Shown here one piece after another: positions 28,975 through 37,589 of a stretch of DNA of 64,000 nucleotides; the first letter of the stretch is position 1; each line of letters opens with the position of its first letter. Source of the DNA: Chersky-840 sp963764205 (GTDB lineage Bacteria; Actinomycetota; Acidimicrobiia; Acidimicrobiales; UBA8190); the NCBI GenBank assembly GCA_963764205.1, contig CAVXRN010000002.1:558001-622000 (forward strand). The letters are read 5' to 3'. The position numbers were made by a program, and so were the translations under genes. The notes under the pieces were generated by a model that saw nothing but the letters and a program-made list of their open reading frames with translations, was not told the DNA's origin and made no database searches.

Positions 28975-31542
28975 ATGATGGACGCCAACCAGCTCCGCTC
29001 GACGTTCACCGGCTTCTACGCGGAGCGGGGGCACATGGTCGTCCCTTCGGCCAGCCTGATACCGCACGATCCCACCGTGCTCTTCACCATCGCCGGGATG
29101 GTCCCGTTCAAGCCCTACTTCACCGGCGAGGAGCTCCCGCCCTGGGCTCGGGCCACGTCGGTGCAGAAATGCTTCCGCACCGTCGACATCGAGATCATCG
29201 GCACGACCGAGCGCCACTGCACGTTCTTCGAGATGCTCGGGAACTTCAGCTTCGGCGACTACTTCAAAGCCGACGCCATCCCCCTCGCGTGGGAGCTCAT
29301 GACCGAGGTCCTCGGGCTCGACCCCGAGCGGCTGTGGGTCACGGTGCACGAGTCCGACGACGAGGCCAGGCAGATCTGGCTGGACGCGGCGCGCGTGCCC
29401 GAGCAGCGCATCCAGGCCCTGGGCGAGGACAACTTCTGGCAGATGGGCGAAGGCGGGACGGGACCGTGTGGTCCGTCCTCGGAGCTGTTCTACGACCGGG
29501 GCCCGAGCTACGGGGCCGACGGCGGTCCTGCACTGGGCGGGGCCGAGCGCTTCGTCGAGATCTACAACCTCGTGTTCATGCAGTACAACAAGACCGCCGA
29601 CGGCACGCTCGAGGACCTGCCCGGCAAGAGCATCGACACCGGGGCCGGCCTCGAGCGCAACCTCCCCATGCTCCAAGGTGTGGCGTCACTGTTCGAGACC
29701 GACGTCTTCCGGCCCATCCTGGCGGTGGCCGAGGACCTGACCGAGGTCCGCTACGGCGCCGATGCCCACAGTGACGTGTCGTTGCGCATCCTGGCCGACC
29801 ACGCCCGGGCCATGGCCATGGTGGTGGCCGACGGCGTCATGCCGTCGAACGAGGGACGGGGCTACGTCCTGCGTCGCATCATCCGCCGGGCCGTGCGTCG
29901 GGCCTTCCAGCTGGGGGTCATGGAGCACCTGACCGCCCCGCTCGTCGCCGCGGTGGCGGACGTGCTCGGAGGTGCCTATCCCGTCCTCGTCGACGAGCTC
30001 GACCGCATCCAGGAGACGGTGGAGCGCGAGGAGGGCGCCTTCCGGCGCACGCTCGACGCCGGCTCGGTGATCCTGGAGGAGGCGCTGCACGACGGGACCG
30101 GTCGAGTGTCGGGGGAGACGGCGTTCCGGCTGCACGACACGCACGGCTTTCCCATCGAGCTCACCATGGAGATGGCGGCTGAAGCGGGCGTCGAAGTCGA
30201 CACCGAGGGCTTCGAGCGCGAGATGACGGCCCAGCGCGAGCTGGCCCGGGCCGACGCCCGCCGTCGACGCGATGCGCTCGGTGACGAGCGGATCTACCGT
30301 GACCTGTTGACGCAGTCGGGGCCGACGCGTTTCACCGGCTACGAGCACTACGAGGAGCCGGCGCTGGTGGTGGCGGTGCTGCCGGGCGCGAAGCCCGGGA
30401 CGGCCGAGATCATCCTCGACCGCACTCCTTTCTACGCCGAGTCCGGCGGCCAGGTGGGCGACACCGGGGTGATCGCCACCCAGACCGGCCGGGCCCGGGT
30501 CGACGACACCCAGAACGTGCTCCCCGGGCTCGTCGTGCACCGGGCGACGGTGCTCGAGGGCGAGCTCCATCCTGGGCAGGACGCGCTGGCGGCCATCGAC
30601 GGGGTGCGGCGCGACGCCACGCGCCGGCACCACACCGGCACGCACCTCTTGCACAGCGCGTTGCGCGAGGTCCTGGGGGACCACGTGCGCCAGCAGGGCT
30701 CGCTCGTGGCCCCGGACCGGCTCCACTTCGACTTCTCGCACCCCAAGGCGCTTCGCCCCGAGGAGCTGACCGAGGTGACCGAGGCGGCCAATGCCGAGGT
30801 CCTCTCCGACGCCACCGTCGAGGTGATCGAGACCTCGAAGGCCGAGGCCGAAGCGCTCGGTGCCCTGGCGTTCTTCGACGACAAGTACGGCGAGCGCGTG
30901 CGGGTGGTGCGCGCCGGGGTGCACTCGTTGGAGTTCTGCGGCGGCACCCACGTCGACGCGCTCGGCATGATCGGCCCCATCACCGTGGTCTCGGAAGGTT
31001 CGATCGGGTCCAACACGAGGCGGATCGAGGCCGTGACGGGGTCTTCGGCCCTGGGTCTGCTCAACGAGCGTCGGCGCACCGTCGACCAGGCGGCGCAGAT
31101 GCTGAAGGTGGAGCCGGCGGGAGTGCTGGACGCGCTGCAGAAACTGCTCGATCGTCAGCGCCAAGGCGACAAGGAGTTGGCTCGTCTGCGCGGCGAGCGC
31201 CTGCAGCAGGACGCGGCGCGCCTGGCACAGGAGTCCGTCGATGGTGTGGTCGTGCACCGTGAAGACGGCGTGGGTGCGGACCAGCTGCGCGGCCTGGCCC
31301 AGGCCATCGGCCGTCACGGCCCTCGCGTGGTCGTGGTGGTGGGCTCGCCCGACGGGTCGAAGGTGTCCCTGGCGGTGGCCTCGGAGGACCCGGCCGTCGA
31401 CGCTGCGGTCACGGCCAAGGAGCTGGCCCAGCTCGTGGGCGGGGGAGGCGGCGGCTCGGCCGAGGTGGCGACAGCGGGTGGGTCGGGCCCCGAGAAGATC
31501 GACACCCTGGTGGCCGAGGCTCGGCGCCGGCTCGGTGCGTGA
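28975..31542 (+). CDS. alaS: Alanyl-tRNA synthetase
   Basis: Full-length and intact, 855 aa. Catalytic core: FYAERGHMVVPSASLIPHDPT, motif 2 region VQKCFRTVDIEIIGTTERHCTFFEMLGNFSFGDYFK cut short here to its key blocks CFRT and TFFEMLGNFS; GEGGTGPCGPSSE; NEGRGYVLRRIIRRAVR. Editing domain: HHTGTHLLHSALREVLG and CGGTHVDALGMIG with the zinc His/Cys residues. The C-terminal oligomerisation domain ends with a glycine-rich VGGGGGGSAEVATAGGSGP hinge. A second ATG follows at 28978. It heads a group with ruvX, mltG and aroE, a standard actinobacterial order. Confidence 0.97.
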   Translation: MMDANQLRSTFTGFYAERGHMVVPSASLIPHDPTVLFTIAGMVPFKPYFTGEELPPWARATSVQKCFRTVDIEIIGTTERHCTFFEMLGNFSFGDYFKADAIPLAWELMTEVLGLDPERLWVTVHESDDEARQIWLDAARVPEQRIQALGEDNFWQMGEGGTGPCGPSSELFYDRGPSYGADGGPALGGAERFVEIYNLVFMQYNKTADGTLEDLPGKSIDTGAGLERNLPMLQGVASLFETDVFRPILAVAEDLTEVRYGADAHSDVSLRILADHARAMAMVVADGVMPSNEGRGYVLRRIIRRAVRRAFQLGVMEHLTAPLVAAVADVLGGAYPVLVDELDRIQETVEREEGAFRRTLDAGSVILEEALHDGTGRVSGETAFRLHDTHGFPIELTMEMAAEAGVEVDTEGFEREMTAQRELARADARRRRDALGDERIYRDLLTQSGPTRFTGYEHYEEPALVVAVLPGAKPGTAEIILDRTPFYAESGGQVGDTGVIATQTGRARVDDTQNVLPGLVVHRATVLEGELHPGQDALAAIDGVRRDATRRHHTGTHLLHSALREVLGDHVRQQGSLVAPDRLHFDFSHPKALRPEELTEVTEAANAEVLSDATVEVIETSKAEAEALGALAFFDDKYGERVRVVRAGVHSLEFCGGTHVDALGMIGPITVVSEGSIGSNTRRIEAVTGSSALGLLNERRRTVDQAAQMLKVEPAGVLDALQKLLDRQRQGDKELARLRGERLQQDAARLAQESVDGVVVHREDGVGADQLRGLAQAIGRHGPRVVVVVGSPDGSKVSLAVASEDPAVDAAVTAKELAQLVGGGGGGSAEVATAGGSGPEKIDTLVAEARRRLGA

Positions 31543-31550
31543 GCGCCCCC

Positions 31551-31597
31551 CGGGTGGCTTGAGCGCAGTGCGGGTGGCTTGAGCGCAGTGCGGGTGG
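31551..31597 (+). repeat. 20-bp tandem duplication covering the ruvX start
   Basis: The unit cgggtggcttgagcgcagtg occupies 31551-31570 and 31571-31590, and a partial third copy runs to 31597. Both the TTG and GTG start candidates of ruvX are duplicated; the upstream copy reads only a few codons before TGA. Confidence 0.9.
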
Positions 31598-32025
31598 TGG
31601 GGTTCGACCTTGGCGCGCGCCGTATCGGGGTGGCGGTGTCCGACGGCACCGGCACCTTGGCGTCGCCGCGGGGCACGATCGAGCGCAGCGGTGACGCCGG
31701 CGCCGATCGCGGTGCACTGGCGTCGATGGTCCAGGAGTTGGGCGCCACGCGTGTGGTGGTGGGGCTGCCCTTGAGCATGAACGGTCGACGCGGGTCCGCC
31801 GCACGTGCGGCGCAGGCCGAGGCGGACGAGCTCGCTGCGGTGCTGGCACCACAGGGGATCGCGGTGGAGACCTTCGACGAGCGCCTCACGACGGTGAGCG
31901 CGGCGCGGTCCCTGCGCGAGGCGGGCCGGGACGGCCGGGCACAACGGACGCGGATCGACCAAAGCGCGGCTGCGGTGCTACTGCAGGCCTGGCTCGACGC
32001 CGGGCGTGGGGGTGACGGTGTCTGA
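31588..32025 (+). CDS. ruvX: RuvX/YqgF family RNase H-fold protein
   Basis: About 145 aa. RNase H-like fold with the catalytic Asp in VRVVGFDLGARRIGVAVSD, VVVGLPLSMNGRRG, and the second acidic region VETFDERLTTVSAARSL, ending DQSAAAVLLQAWLD. Members act on Holliday junctions or in maturation of the 16S rRNA 5' end. GTG 31588 matches the usual N-terminus; TTG 31579 would add three residues. The start lies in a 20-bp tandem duplication. It follows alaS and overlaps the presumed mltG start. Confidence 0.93.
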   Translation: MRVVGFDLGARRIGVAVSDGTGTLASPRGTIERSGDAGADRGALASMVQELGATRVVVGLPLSMNGRRGSAARAAQAEADELAAVLAPQGIAVETFDERLTTVSAARSLREAGRDGRAQRTRIDQSAAAVLLQAWLDAGRGGDGV

Positions 32026-33198
32026 CGTCGAGGGTCGGCCGGTCACGGCACCGGCATCACCCGGGGACGCGGCATCACCCGGGACGCGGCATCACCCGGG
32101 GACGCGGCATCACCCGGGGACGCGGCGCGACCGTCCGGCGACGTCGGGCCCCGAGGCGGGCCCCGCGGGACGCGGCGCGCCGCGCGTGAGGTGTACCGGC
32201 GCCGCCGTCGACGCGTCGCGGTCGTGGCGATCGTGGTGCTCGCCCTCGTCGTGGCCGCGGTGGCGTGGTACCAGAGCGAGATGGGCGGCCCCGGAGGCCC
32301 CGCCACAGTGGTGACCGTGGCGGCGGGATCGTCGGTGGCGGCGATCACCGCCACGTTGGTACGCGACAACGTCATCGACAACTCGTTCGCGTTCCGCGTG
32401 TACCTCACCCTGCACGGCGCGCCGTCGGTGCAGCCCGGCCACTACCTGCTCCACCGCGACGAGTCGTTCGGCGACGTGCGGGCCGCGCTGGCGGCGGGAC
32501 CCGACGTCGCCGCGGTGACGATCCTGCCGGGGTACACCATCGGTGAGGTCGCCACCCAGGTGGGCGAGCTCGCCGGCCACGACGCCGGGCACTTCCTCTC
32601 GCTCGCCGGTTCGGGCGCGCTGCGCTCCCCCTACGAGCCCGCCGGCACGACCAACCTCGACGGCCTGCTCGGGACGGGGACCTACCTCGTCGTCCCGGGG
32701 GAGTCGGACCAGACCCTCCTGGGCGCCATGATCGACCGCTTCACCGCGCTGGCCGCGTCGGTCGGGCTCACCGACGGTGCGAGCGCCCTGGGCATCACGC
32801 CGTACCAGGCCATCACGGTGGCGTCGATCATCGAGAAGGAAGGCGTGTACCAGAAGAACCTGGGCAAGGTCTCCCGTGTCATCTACAACCGGCTGGCGCG
32901 TGGCACGCCGCTGCAGATGGACTCCACCGTGTTGTACTCCGAGCACCGCGACGGTGGTCAGGTGACGTCGGCCGACCTCGCGCTCAACACGCCGTACAAC
33001 ACGTACCTCCACGCCGGGCTCACCCCGACGCCGATCTGCTTCCCGTCGTCGGCCTCGTTGCAGGCCGCCCTGCACCCGACGCCGGGGGACTGGCTGTACT
33101 TCGTGGTGGTGTCCAAGGACGGCACCGAGGCCTTCTCCTCCACCTACGCCGGCCAGCAGGCCAACGAGCGCCTGGCCCAGAGCCGGGGTCTGGGGTAG
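32012..33198 (+). CDS. mltG: Endolytic murein transglycosylase MltG (repeat-linked frameshift near start)
   Basis: Cuts nascent glycan strands and helps set their length. One membrane helix (VAVVAIVVLALVVAAVAWY) after an Arg-rich stretch, then the LysM-like segment VVTVAAGSSVAAITATL and the YceG domain with the catalytic-Glu block VASIIEKEGVYQKN, LARGTPLQMDSTVLY and NTPYNTYLHAGLTPTPI. The uninterrupted frame starts at GTG 32191. Upstream from GTG 32012, overlapping ruvX, another frame encodes repeated ASPGDA; it joins the main frame if one G is restored in the 17-bp copy of an 18-bp repeat (32072-32088). So the true protein probably has a cytoplasmic ASPGDA-rich leader of about 60 residues. 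Confidence 0.88.
32054..32124 (+). repeat. 18-bp tandem repeat in the mltG leader
   Basis: Four copies of gcatcacccggggacgcg: 32054-32071, 32072-32088 (17 bp, GGG instead of GGGG), 32089-32106 and 32107-32124. The short copy breaks the reading frame. Confidence 0.92.
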
Positions 33199-33201
33199 GA
33201 C

Positions 33202-34086
33202 GTGACCGTGGATCGCCGCGGGCAGCCCACCCGGCGCTCGCCGACGTGGCCCAGTGCCGCCTCCAAGGTGGTGGGGGTGATCGGCGACCCCATCACCCAC
33301 TCGCTCTCGCCGCTGTTGCACAACGCGGCCTTCGACGCGCTCGGGCTCGACTGGGTGTCGGTGGGCCTCCCCGTCGTCGCCGGGGCGACCGAGGCGGCGC
33401 TGTCGGGAATGCGGGCCCTGCAGATCGCCGGGCTGTCGGTCACCATGCCGCACAAGGAGGCGGCTTTCGCCGCGGTCGACGAGACGACGCCTGTGGCCCG
33501 GCGGCTGGGCGTGGTCAATTGCGTGAGCCGCCGCAACGGGGTGTTGGTCGGTGACTCGACCGACGGAGAGGGATTCCTGGCGGCGCTGCGCCATGCCCTG
33601 GGGTTCGAGCCCGGGGCGCGGCGCTGCCTCGTCATCGGAGCCGGGGGCGCGGCGAGGGCGGTGACCCTGGCCCTGGCCGAAGCGGGCGCGGCCGAGGTTG
33701 TCGTGCTGAACCGGACCACGGCGCGCGCCGAGTCCACCGCCTCGCTGGCGGGGAAGGCGGGACGGGTGGGGTCGGACGCGGACCTGGCCCGGGCCGACCT
33801 GGTCGTCCAGGCGACGCCGATCGGCATGACCCAGGGCGACGGGGTCGAGTCCGACGAGCTGCCGGTGGACCCCGGTGCGCTGCACGAAGGACAGGTTGTG
33901 GCCGACCTCGTGTACTCCCCGCTCGAGACCCCGTTCCTGCTCGCGGCCAAGACCCGGGGGGCGACCGTCGTGGGAGGGCTCGGCATGCTCGTGCACGTGG
34001 CCGCGCTGGCGTTGGAGCGTTGGACCGGGCGAGCCGTCCCCGTCGACGCCATGTGGGCGGCGGTGCAGGCCCATACCCAGCCGTGA
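33202..34086 (+). CDS. aroE: Shikimate dehydrogenase
   Basis: Reduces 3-dehydroshikimate with NADPH in the chorismate pathway. 294 aa, intact. Substrate site SLSPLLHNAAF, catalytic Lys in SVTMPHKEAA, Asp in GDSTDGEGF; nucleotide site GAGGAARAVTLAL and NADP-type NRTTARAES; C-terminal GGLGMLVHVAALALERW. GTG 33202 lies 4 bp after the mltG stop. The mltG-aroE pair is a normal actinobacterial arrangement; chorismate from this pathway is the substrate of TrpE at 61.9 kb. Confidence 0.95.
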   Translation: MTVDRRGQPTRRSPTWPSAASKVVGVIGDPITHSLSPLLHNAAFDALGLDWVSVGLPVVAGATEAALSGMRALQIAGLSVTMPHKEAAFAAVDETTPVARRLGVVNCVSRRNGVLVGDSTDGEGFLAALRHALGFEPGARRCLVIGAGGAARAVTLALAEAGAAEVVVLNRTTARAESTASLAGKAGRVGSDADLARADLVVQATPIGMTQGDGVESDELPVDPGALHEGQVVADLVYSPLETPFLLAAKTRGATVVGGLGMLVHVAALALERWTGRAVPVDAMWAAVQAHTQP

Positions 34087-34126
34087 CCGCGTCGCCGACT
34101 GCGTCCCCGACCGCGGGCGTGACTGT

Positions 34127-34936
34127 TCAGATGTCCCAGTACCTCGTGTGCAGCAGGTCGAAGAGGTCCTCGTTGTAGGGGGCGAAGTGGGCACGGAGGT
34201 CGTCGACCACGGCGTCCTCCTCGGGTCGGGCGCGCGGAGCGTCGTTGGTCGAGGGGAACGGCGCCTCGAGGGGCGCCAGGCCCAGCCACTGCAGCACGCG
34301 GGCCGGCCCGAGCGGGTCGTCGAAGAGGTCCTCGCTCGGGATGACGAGGAACCGGTCGCGGTCGATGACGGCGAACCAGCGCCGGAGCTGCTCGGCGTAG
34401 TGGCCCCGCGCCTTGTAGGAGAAGTTGCGCCGGGCGAAGCTCTCACCCCCGGCCGCCACGATCTCGTCCTGCCCGGCCAGTCGCTCGTCCTCGAGGGCCA
34501 GGGCACGCGCCAAGGGCTCGTCCTCGGCGTGGATGCGCACGGAGTGCCAGTACTGGGAGATGGCGCGTTGCACGGGCTCGCGCAACACGACGATGAAGCG
34601 AGTCCTGGGGGGGAGGTCCGCCGCGACGCGCCCGGGTGCCAAGGGGTGGAACAGGAGGTACGGGGTGGCCTCCACTGACAGGCGGGGGACGACCCGCAAG
34701 GGGAAGTGGGCGCGGTACCACCGCTCGCCCCGGGCGTAGTGGCGGTCGAAGTAGTGCACCTCCTTGGTGGTCGAGGGAGCCACCTTGGGATGCAGCGCCA
34801 ACCAATTGAACAGCGACGTCGTCCCCCCTCGCTGGGCCCCCAGGATGACGACGTCGGGCAGGGTGCGCAGTCCCGCCGTGGCGCCACGCCAGCGCCGCGC
34901 CGCGCCGGCTCGGGCCCGCTGGAGGCCGGGGCTCAC
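34127..34936 (-). CDS. Sulfotransferase family protein
   Basis: 269 aa. PAPS-dependent sulfotransferase fold: 5'-phosphosulfate loop ILGAQRGGTTSLFNWL near residue 35, 3'-phosphate site VLREPVQRAISQYWHSVR, and KEVHYFDRHYARGERWYRAHF, as in bacterial and heparan-type enzymes. Acceptor unknown; candidates are a cell-surface glycan or lipid. Start GTG 34936 overlaps the TGA of the MscS-like gene, so the pair is co-transcribed; a longer frame to 35116 lies entirely inside that gene and is rejected. It converges on aroE. Confidence 0.85.
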   Translation of the reverse strand: MSPGLQRARAGAARRWRGATAGLRTLPDVVILGAQRGGTTSLFNWLALHPKVAPSTTKEVHYFDRHYARGERWYRAHFPLRVVPRLSVEATPYLLFHPLAPGRVAADLPPRTRFIVVLREPVQRAISQYWHSVRIHAEDEPLARALALEDERLAGQDEIVAAGGESFARRNFSYKARGHYAEQLRRWFAVIDRDRFLVIPSEDLFDDPLGPARVLQWLGLAPLEAPFPSTNDAPRARPEEDAVVDDLRAHFAPYNEDLFDLLHTRYWDI

Positions 34937-35838
34937 GAAGTCGGGGGCGACGCGGTCGCGAAGATGTTCGCGGCTTGGAGACGCACCGAGATCTCCTCGC
35001 GCAGGATCCGTGCCACGTGTTCGCGTTCGGTCGTCGGCGTCCGCACCGACACCCGACACGTGAAGGTGTCCGCTGCGCTGGCCACGACACCCCACACGCG
35101 CGGCGGCTCGAGGCACAACGACGAGTACCGGGCGTCACCGGCCACGGACTGCGCCGCGGCCCGGATGGCGTCGAGGACGGTCTCGACCGCCGCCGCCGCC
35201 GGGACCGGGACGTCCACCGTCGCCTGGGCCCACCCCCGCGACGAGTTCGCCAATTTTCTGATCTCCCCGTTGGGCACGTACCAGACGGTGCCGTCGTCCG
35301 AACGCAGGCGGGTGACACGCAAGGTCAGGTCCTCGACGGTGCCCGTCGTGTCGCCGACGCCGATCGTGTCCCCGATGTCGAACTGTCCCTCCACGGTCAT
35401 GAGCAGGCCGGCCAGGAGGTCGCGCACCATGCTCTGGGCGCCGAAGCCGAGCGTGGCGCCGATGACCGTCGCCCCCGCCAACAGGGGCGTGAGGTTGACG
35501 CCGATCGTGCCCAGGATGATGAAGAAGGCGACGGTGCCCACGACCCCGCGCCACAGGTTGGCGAGCAGGCCCGTGAGGGTCAGGGCCCGCGCCGCGGCGC
35601 GGGGCGACTCGGCCCGGGCCACCGCCTTGGCCGCCGCGGCCCCGACCCAACGCCGGATGACCCGGGTGCCGAACATCCCGAGCAGCAGCGCCCCCAGCAG
35701 CACCAGGACGACCGTGAGCGGTTTGATGAGGACCTGCTGCCAGTGCGCCGCGGTCACGGCGCTCACGCCCGCCCAGCGCAGTACGTCGTAGAGCCAGCCC
35801 TGATCGACCGCGGTGGGTGAAGTGGCGCCGAGGAGCAC
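34933..35838 (-). CDS. MscS-type mechanosensitive channel
   Basis: About 301 aa. Three membrane helices: LTVVLVLLGALLLGMFGTRV, WRGVVGTVAFFIILGTIGVN, and the pore-lining TM3 LAGATVIGATLGFGAQSMV, followed by the MscS beta domain QFDIGDTIGVGDTTGTVEDL and VWYVPNGEIRKLAN. It opens under membrane tension to release solutes. GTG 35838 gives a compact protein and leaves 32 bp to the divergent SEDS gene; a longer start at 35919 would overlap that gene. Its stop overlaps the sulfotransferase start. Confidence 0.85.
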   Translation of the reverse strand: MLLGATSPTAVDQGWLYDVLRWAGVSAVTAAHWQQVLIKPLTVVLVLLGALLLGMFGTRVIRRWVGAAAAKAVARAESPRAAARALTLTGLLANLWRGVVGTVAFFIILGTIGVNLTPLLAGATVIGATLGFGAQSMVRDLLAGLLMTVEGQFDIGDTIGVGDTTGTVEDLTLRVTRLRSDDGTVWYVPNGEIRKLANSSRGWAQATVDVPVPAAAAVETVLDAIRAAAQSVAGDARYSSLCLEPPRVWGVVASAADTFTCRVSVRTPTTEREHVARILREEISVRLQAANIFATASPPTS

Positions 35839-35844
35839 GACCGG

Positions 35845-35850
35845 TATTCT
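35845..35850 (+). promoter_or_regulatory. TATTCT -10-like box between MscS and rodA-like genes
   Basis: TATTCT lies 20 nt before TTG 35871 in the 32-bp divergent gap. It is the only promoter-like hexamer there. Confidence 0.3.
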
Positions 35851-35870
35851 GGTCCGCCGGAGCGCACCGG

Positions 35871-37007
35871 TTGAGCACCTCTCTCGCACACCGCCCGGCA
35901 GCGGGCCGGCCCCTGGCACTACGGGTGGACTTCGCTCTCGTGTTGTCCACAGTCCTGGCCGCCGCTTTCGGCGTCGTGCTCGTGTACTCCGCCACCCGCT
36001 CCAAGCTCGCCGCGGCGGGCATCAACTCCCATTACTTCCTCACCCGGCAGGCGGCGTATGTCGTGGTGGGGGGCATTTTCATGATCGTGCTGGCGACGCT
36101 CGACTATCGCTGGCTCGAGCACGCCAGCGCCGTGCTCTACGTGGCCATGATCCTGGCCCTCCTGGCGATGTTCACGGGGATCGGGTCGAGCGCGCTCGGC
36201 GCCACGCGCTGGGTGCAGATCGGGCCGGTCCAGATCCAGCCCTCGGCCTTCGCCACCCTCGTGCTCATCGTGACCGTGGCGACCTTCTGTGCCCGACGAC
36301 CCGACGGCCTCGGCCGCAATGACGTCCTCAAGGTCCTGGCCCTGGCGGCGGTGCCGATCCTGCTGGTGGTGAAGCAACCCGACCTCGGCAGCGGGATCGT
36401 CATGGCCGTGGTGCTCCTCGTCATGCTCGTGATCGCGGGGATCCCCAACCGCTACCTCCTGCTCCTCGTCCTGCTGACCGTCACGGGGGCATTCGCGGTG
36501 GTGCACCTCAAGCTCTTGAAGGACTACCAACTGAACCGCATCACGGCGGTGTTCCACGTCGGGAAGAACCTGCAGAGCACGGGGTACAACGTCGGCCAGT
36601 CGGTGGCCGCCATCGGCTCGGGCGGATCGTGGGGGACGGGGCTGTTCCACGGGTCGCAGACCAACCTCGCCTATGTGCCCGAGCAGCAGACCGACTTCAT
36701 CTTCTCGGCCCTCGGGGAGCAGCTCGGGTTCGTCGGTGCGGCCGGGGTCCTGGCGCTGTTGGGCATCCTGTCGTGGCGGCTGCTGCGCAGCGCCCAGTTG
36801 GCGCGCGACGCCTTCGGCCGGCTCCTGGCGGCGGGCTGTTTCACTCTCGTGGCCTTCAGCGTGTTCGAGAACGCCGGGATGGCGATGGGGATCATGCCGG
36901 TGGCGGGCATCCCACTGCCGTTCCTCTCCTACGGGGGGTCGGCCACCGTCGCCTTCTTCTCGGCCATCGGCATCGCCCTGTCGGTGCAGTTGCACGCCCA
37001 GCGATGA
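35871..37007 (+). CDS. rodA: SEDS-family peptidoglycan polymerase, RodA-like
   Basis: About 378 aa, ten predicted membrane segments. FALVLSTVLAAAFGVVLVYSAT is the first; RWVQIGPVQIQPSAFATL, KQPDLGSGIVMAV (with the SEDS Asp), QSVAAIGSGGSWGTGLFHGSQ, YVPEQQTDFIFSALGEQLGF and PLPFLSYGGSATVAFF are the family signatures. SEDS proteins polymerise lipid II with a class B PBP, but none is adjacent. The RodA label rests on KQPDLG and overall length; FtsW is the alternative. Start TTG 35871 or an internal GTG near the first helix. TGA overlaps the next ATG. Confidence 0.88.
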   Translation: MSTSLAHRPAAGRPLALRVDFALVLSTVLAAAFGVVLVYSATRSKLAAAGINSHYFLTRQAAYVVVGGIFMIVLATLDYRWLEHASAVLYVAMILALLAMFTGIGSSALGATRWVQIGPVQIQPSAFATLVLIVTVATFCARRPDGLGRNDVLKVLALAAVPILLVVKQPDLGSGIVMAVVLLVMLVIAGIPNRYLLLLVLLTVTGAFAVVHLKLLKDYQLNRITAVFHVGKNLQSTGYNVGQSVAAIGSGGSWGTGLFHGSQTNLAYVPEQQTDFIFSALGEQLGFVGAAGVLALLGILSWRLLRSAQLARDAFGRLLAAGCFTLVAFSVFENAGMAMGIMPVAGIPLPFLSYGGSATVAFFSAIGIALSVQLHAQR

Positions 37008-37552
37008 CCGACGTCGATCCCCACCCCGACGCGGAGGTGAGCGACGTCGGCGATCCCACGCCCCTCGAGGTGCTGGACCTCTCGCCCGAGCAGTGGAGGA
37101 TCGTGGCCGTCGCCGGCGTCGAGATGGAGCTCCCGAGCGCGAACCCCGAGGTCGTGCTGCACGAGGCACAGGACCCGTGGCGCGAGCTGCGGATCCCGGT
37201 CGGCCTGGCCGAGGGCACGGCGATCGCCTATGCCTTCCGGGGCATCGACACCCCCAGGCCCCTGACCCACACGATCATGACCGAGATCCTCGATCGACAC
37301 GACGTGAGCATCGAAGCGGTGCGGATCACGGTCCGACGTGGTCAGGTCTTCTTCGCCGAGATCGACACGATGGGCCCGCGCGGCCGGCGCGTCCTGCCGT
37401 GCCGACCCTCCGACGCCATCGCGCTGGCCCTGCGTCAACGCATGGCGACCCCGATCCTCGTCGGCGACTGGGTCTTCACCGGGGCCGACGCCCCCGAGGT
37501 CAGCGTGCACCCCCCCGAGACCCCTCCACCCACCGCCACCGCGCCGGGCTGA
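37004..37552 (+). CDS. Bifunctional nuclease (BFN/DUF151) domain protein
   Basis: 182 aa. The BFN domain starts near residue 30 (WRIVAVAGVEMELPSANPEVVLHE), with VGLAEGTAIAYAFRG, RPLTHTIMTEIL, GQVFFAEIDTMG and the conserved CRPSDAIALALR. The domain has reported DNase/RNase activity in a plant homologue, and its bacterial role is unclear. ATG 37004 overlaps the rodA stop, so the two are co-translated. The acidic N-terminus and Pro-rich end are probably disordered. Confidence 0.85.
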   Translation: MTDVDPHPDAEVSDVGDPTPLEVLDLSPEQWRIVAVAGVEMELPSANPEVVLHEAQDPWRELRIPVGLAEGTAIAYAFRGIDTPRPLTHTIMTEILDRHDVSIEAVRITVRRGQVFFAEIDTMGPRGRRVLPCRPSDAIALALRQRMATPILVGDWVFTGADAPEVSVHPPETPPPTATAPG

Positions 37553-37562
37553 GCCCGCATCG

Positions 37563-37581
37563 GGTCGGGCCGAGCCCGACC
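37563..37581. terminator. Bidirectional hairpin between converging genes
   Basis: Perfect 8-bp stem GGTCGGGC/GCCCGACC with loop cga, in the 37-bp gap between the BFN stop (37552) and the SEDS stop (37590). No T-run, as usual for very GC-rich actinobacteria. Confidence 0.6.
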
Positions 37582-37589
37582 GGCGTCGG

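Noticed and set aside
32054..32124. 18-bp repeats as a CRISPR-like or attachment site
   Set aside because: Direct tandem coding repeats without spacers, and no integrase nearby.
34937..35116. Longer start for the sulfotransferase
   Set aside because: The extra 60 codons lie wholly inside the MscS gene, and GTG 34936 overlaps its stop in the usual coupled manner.
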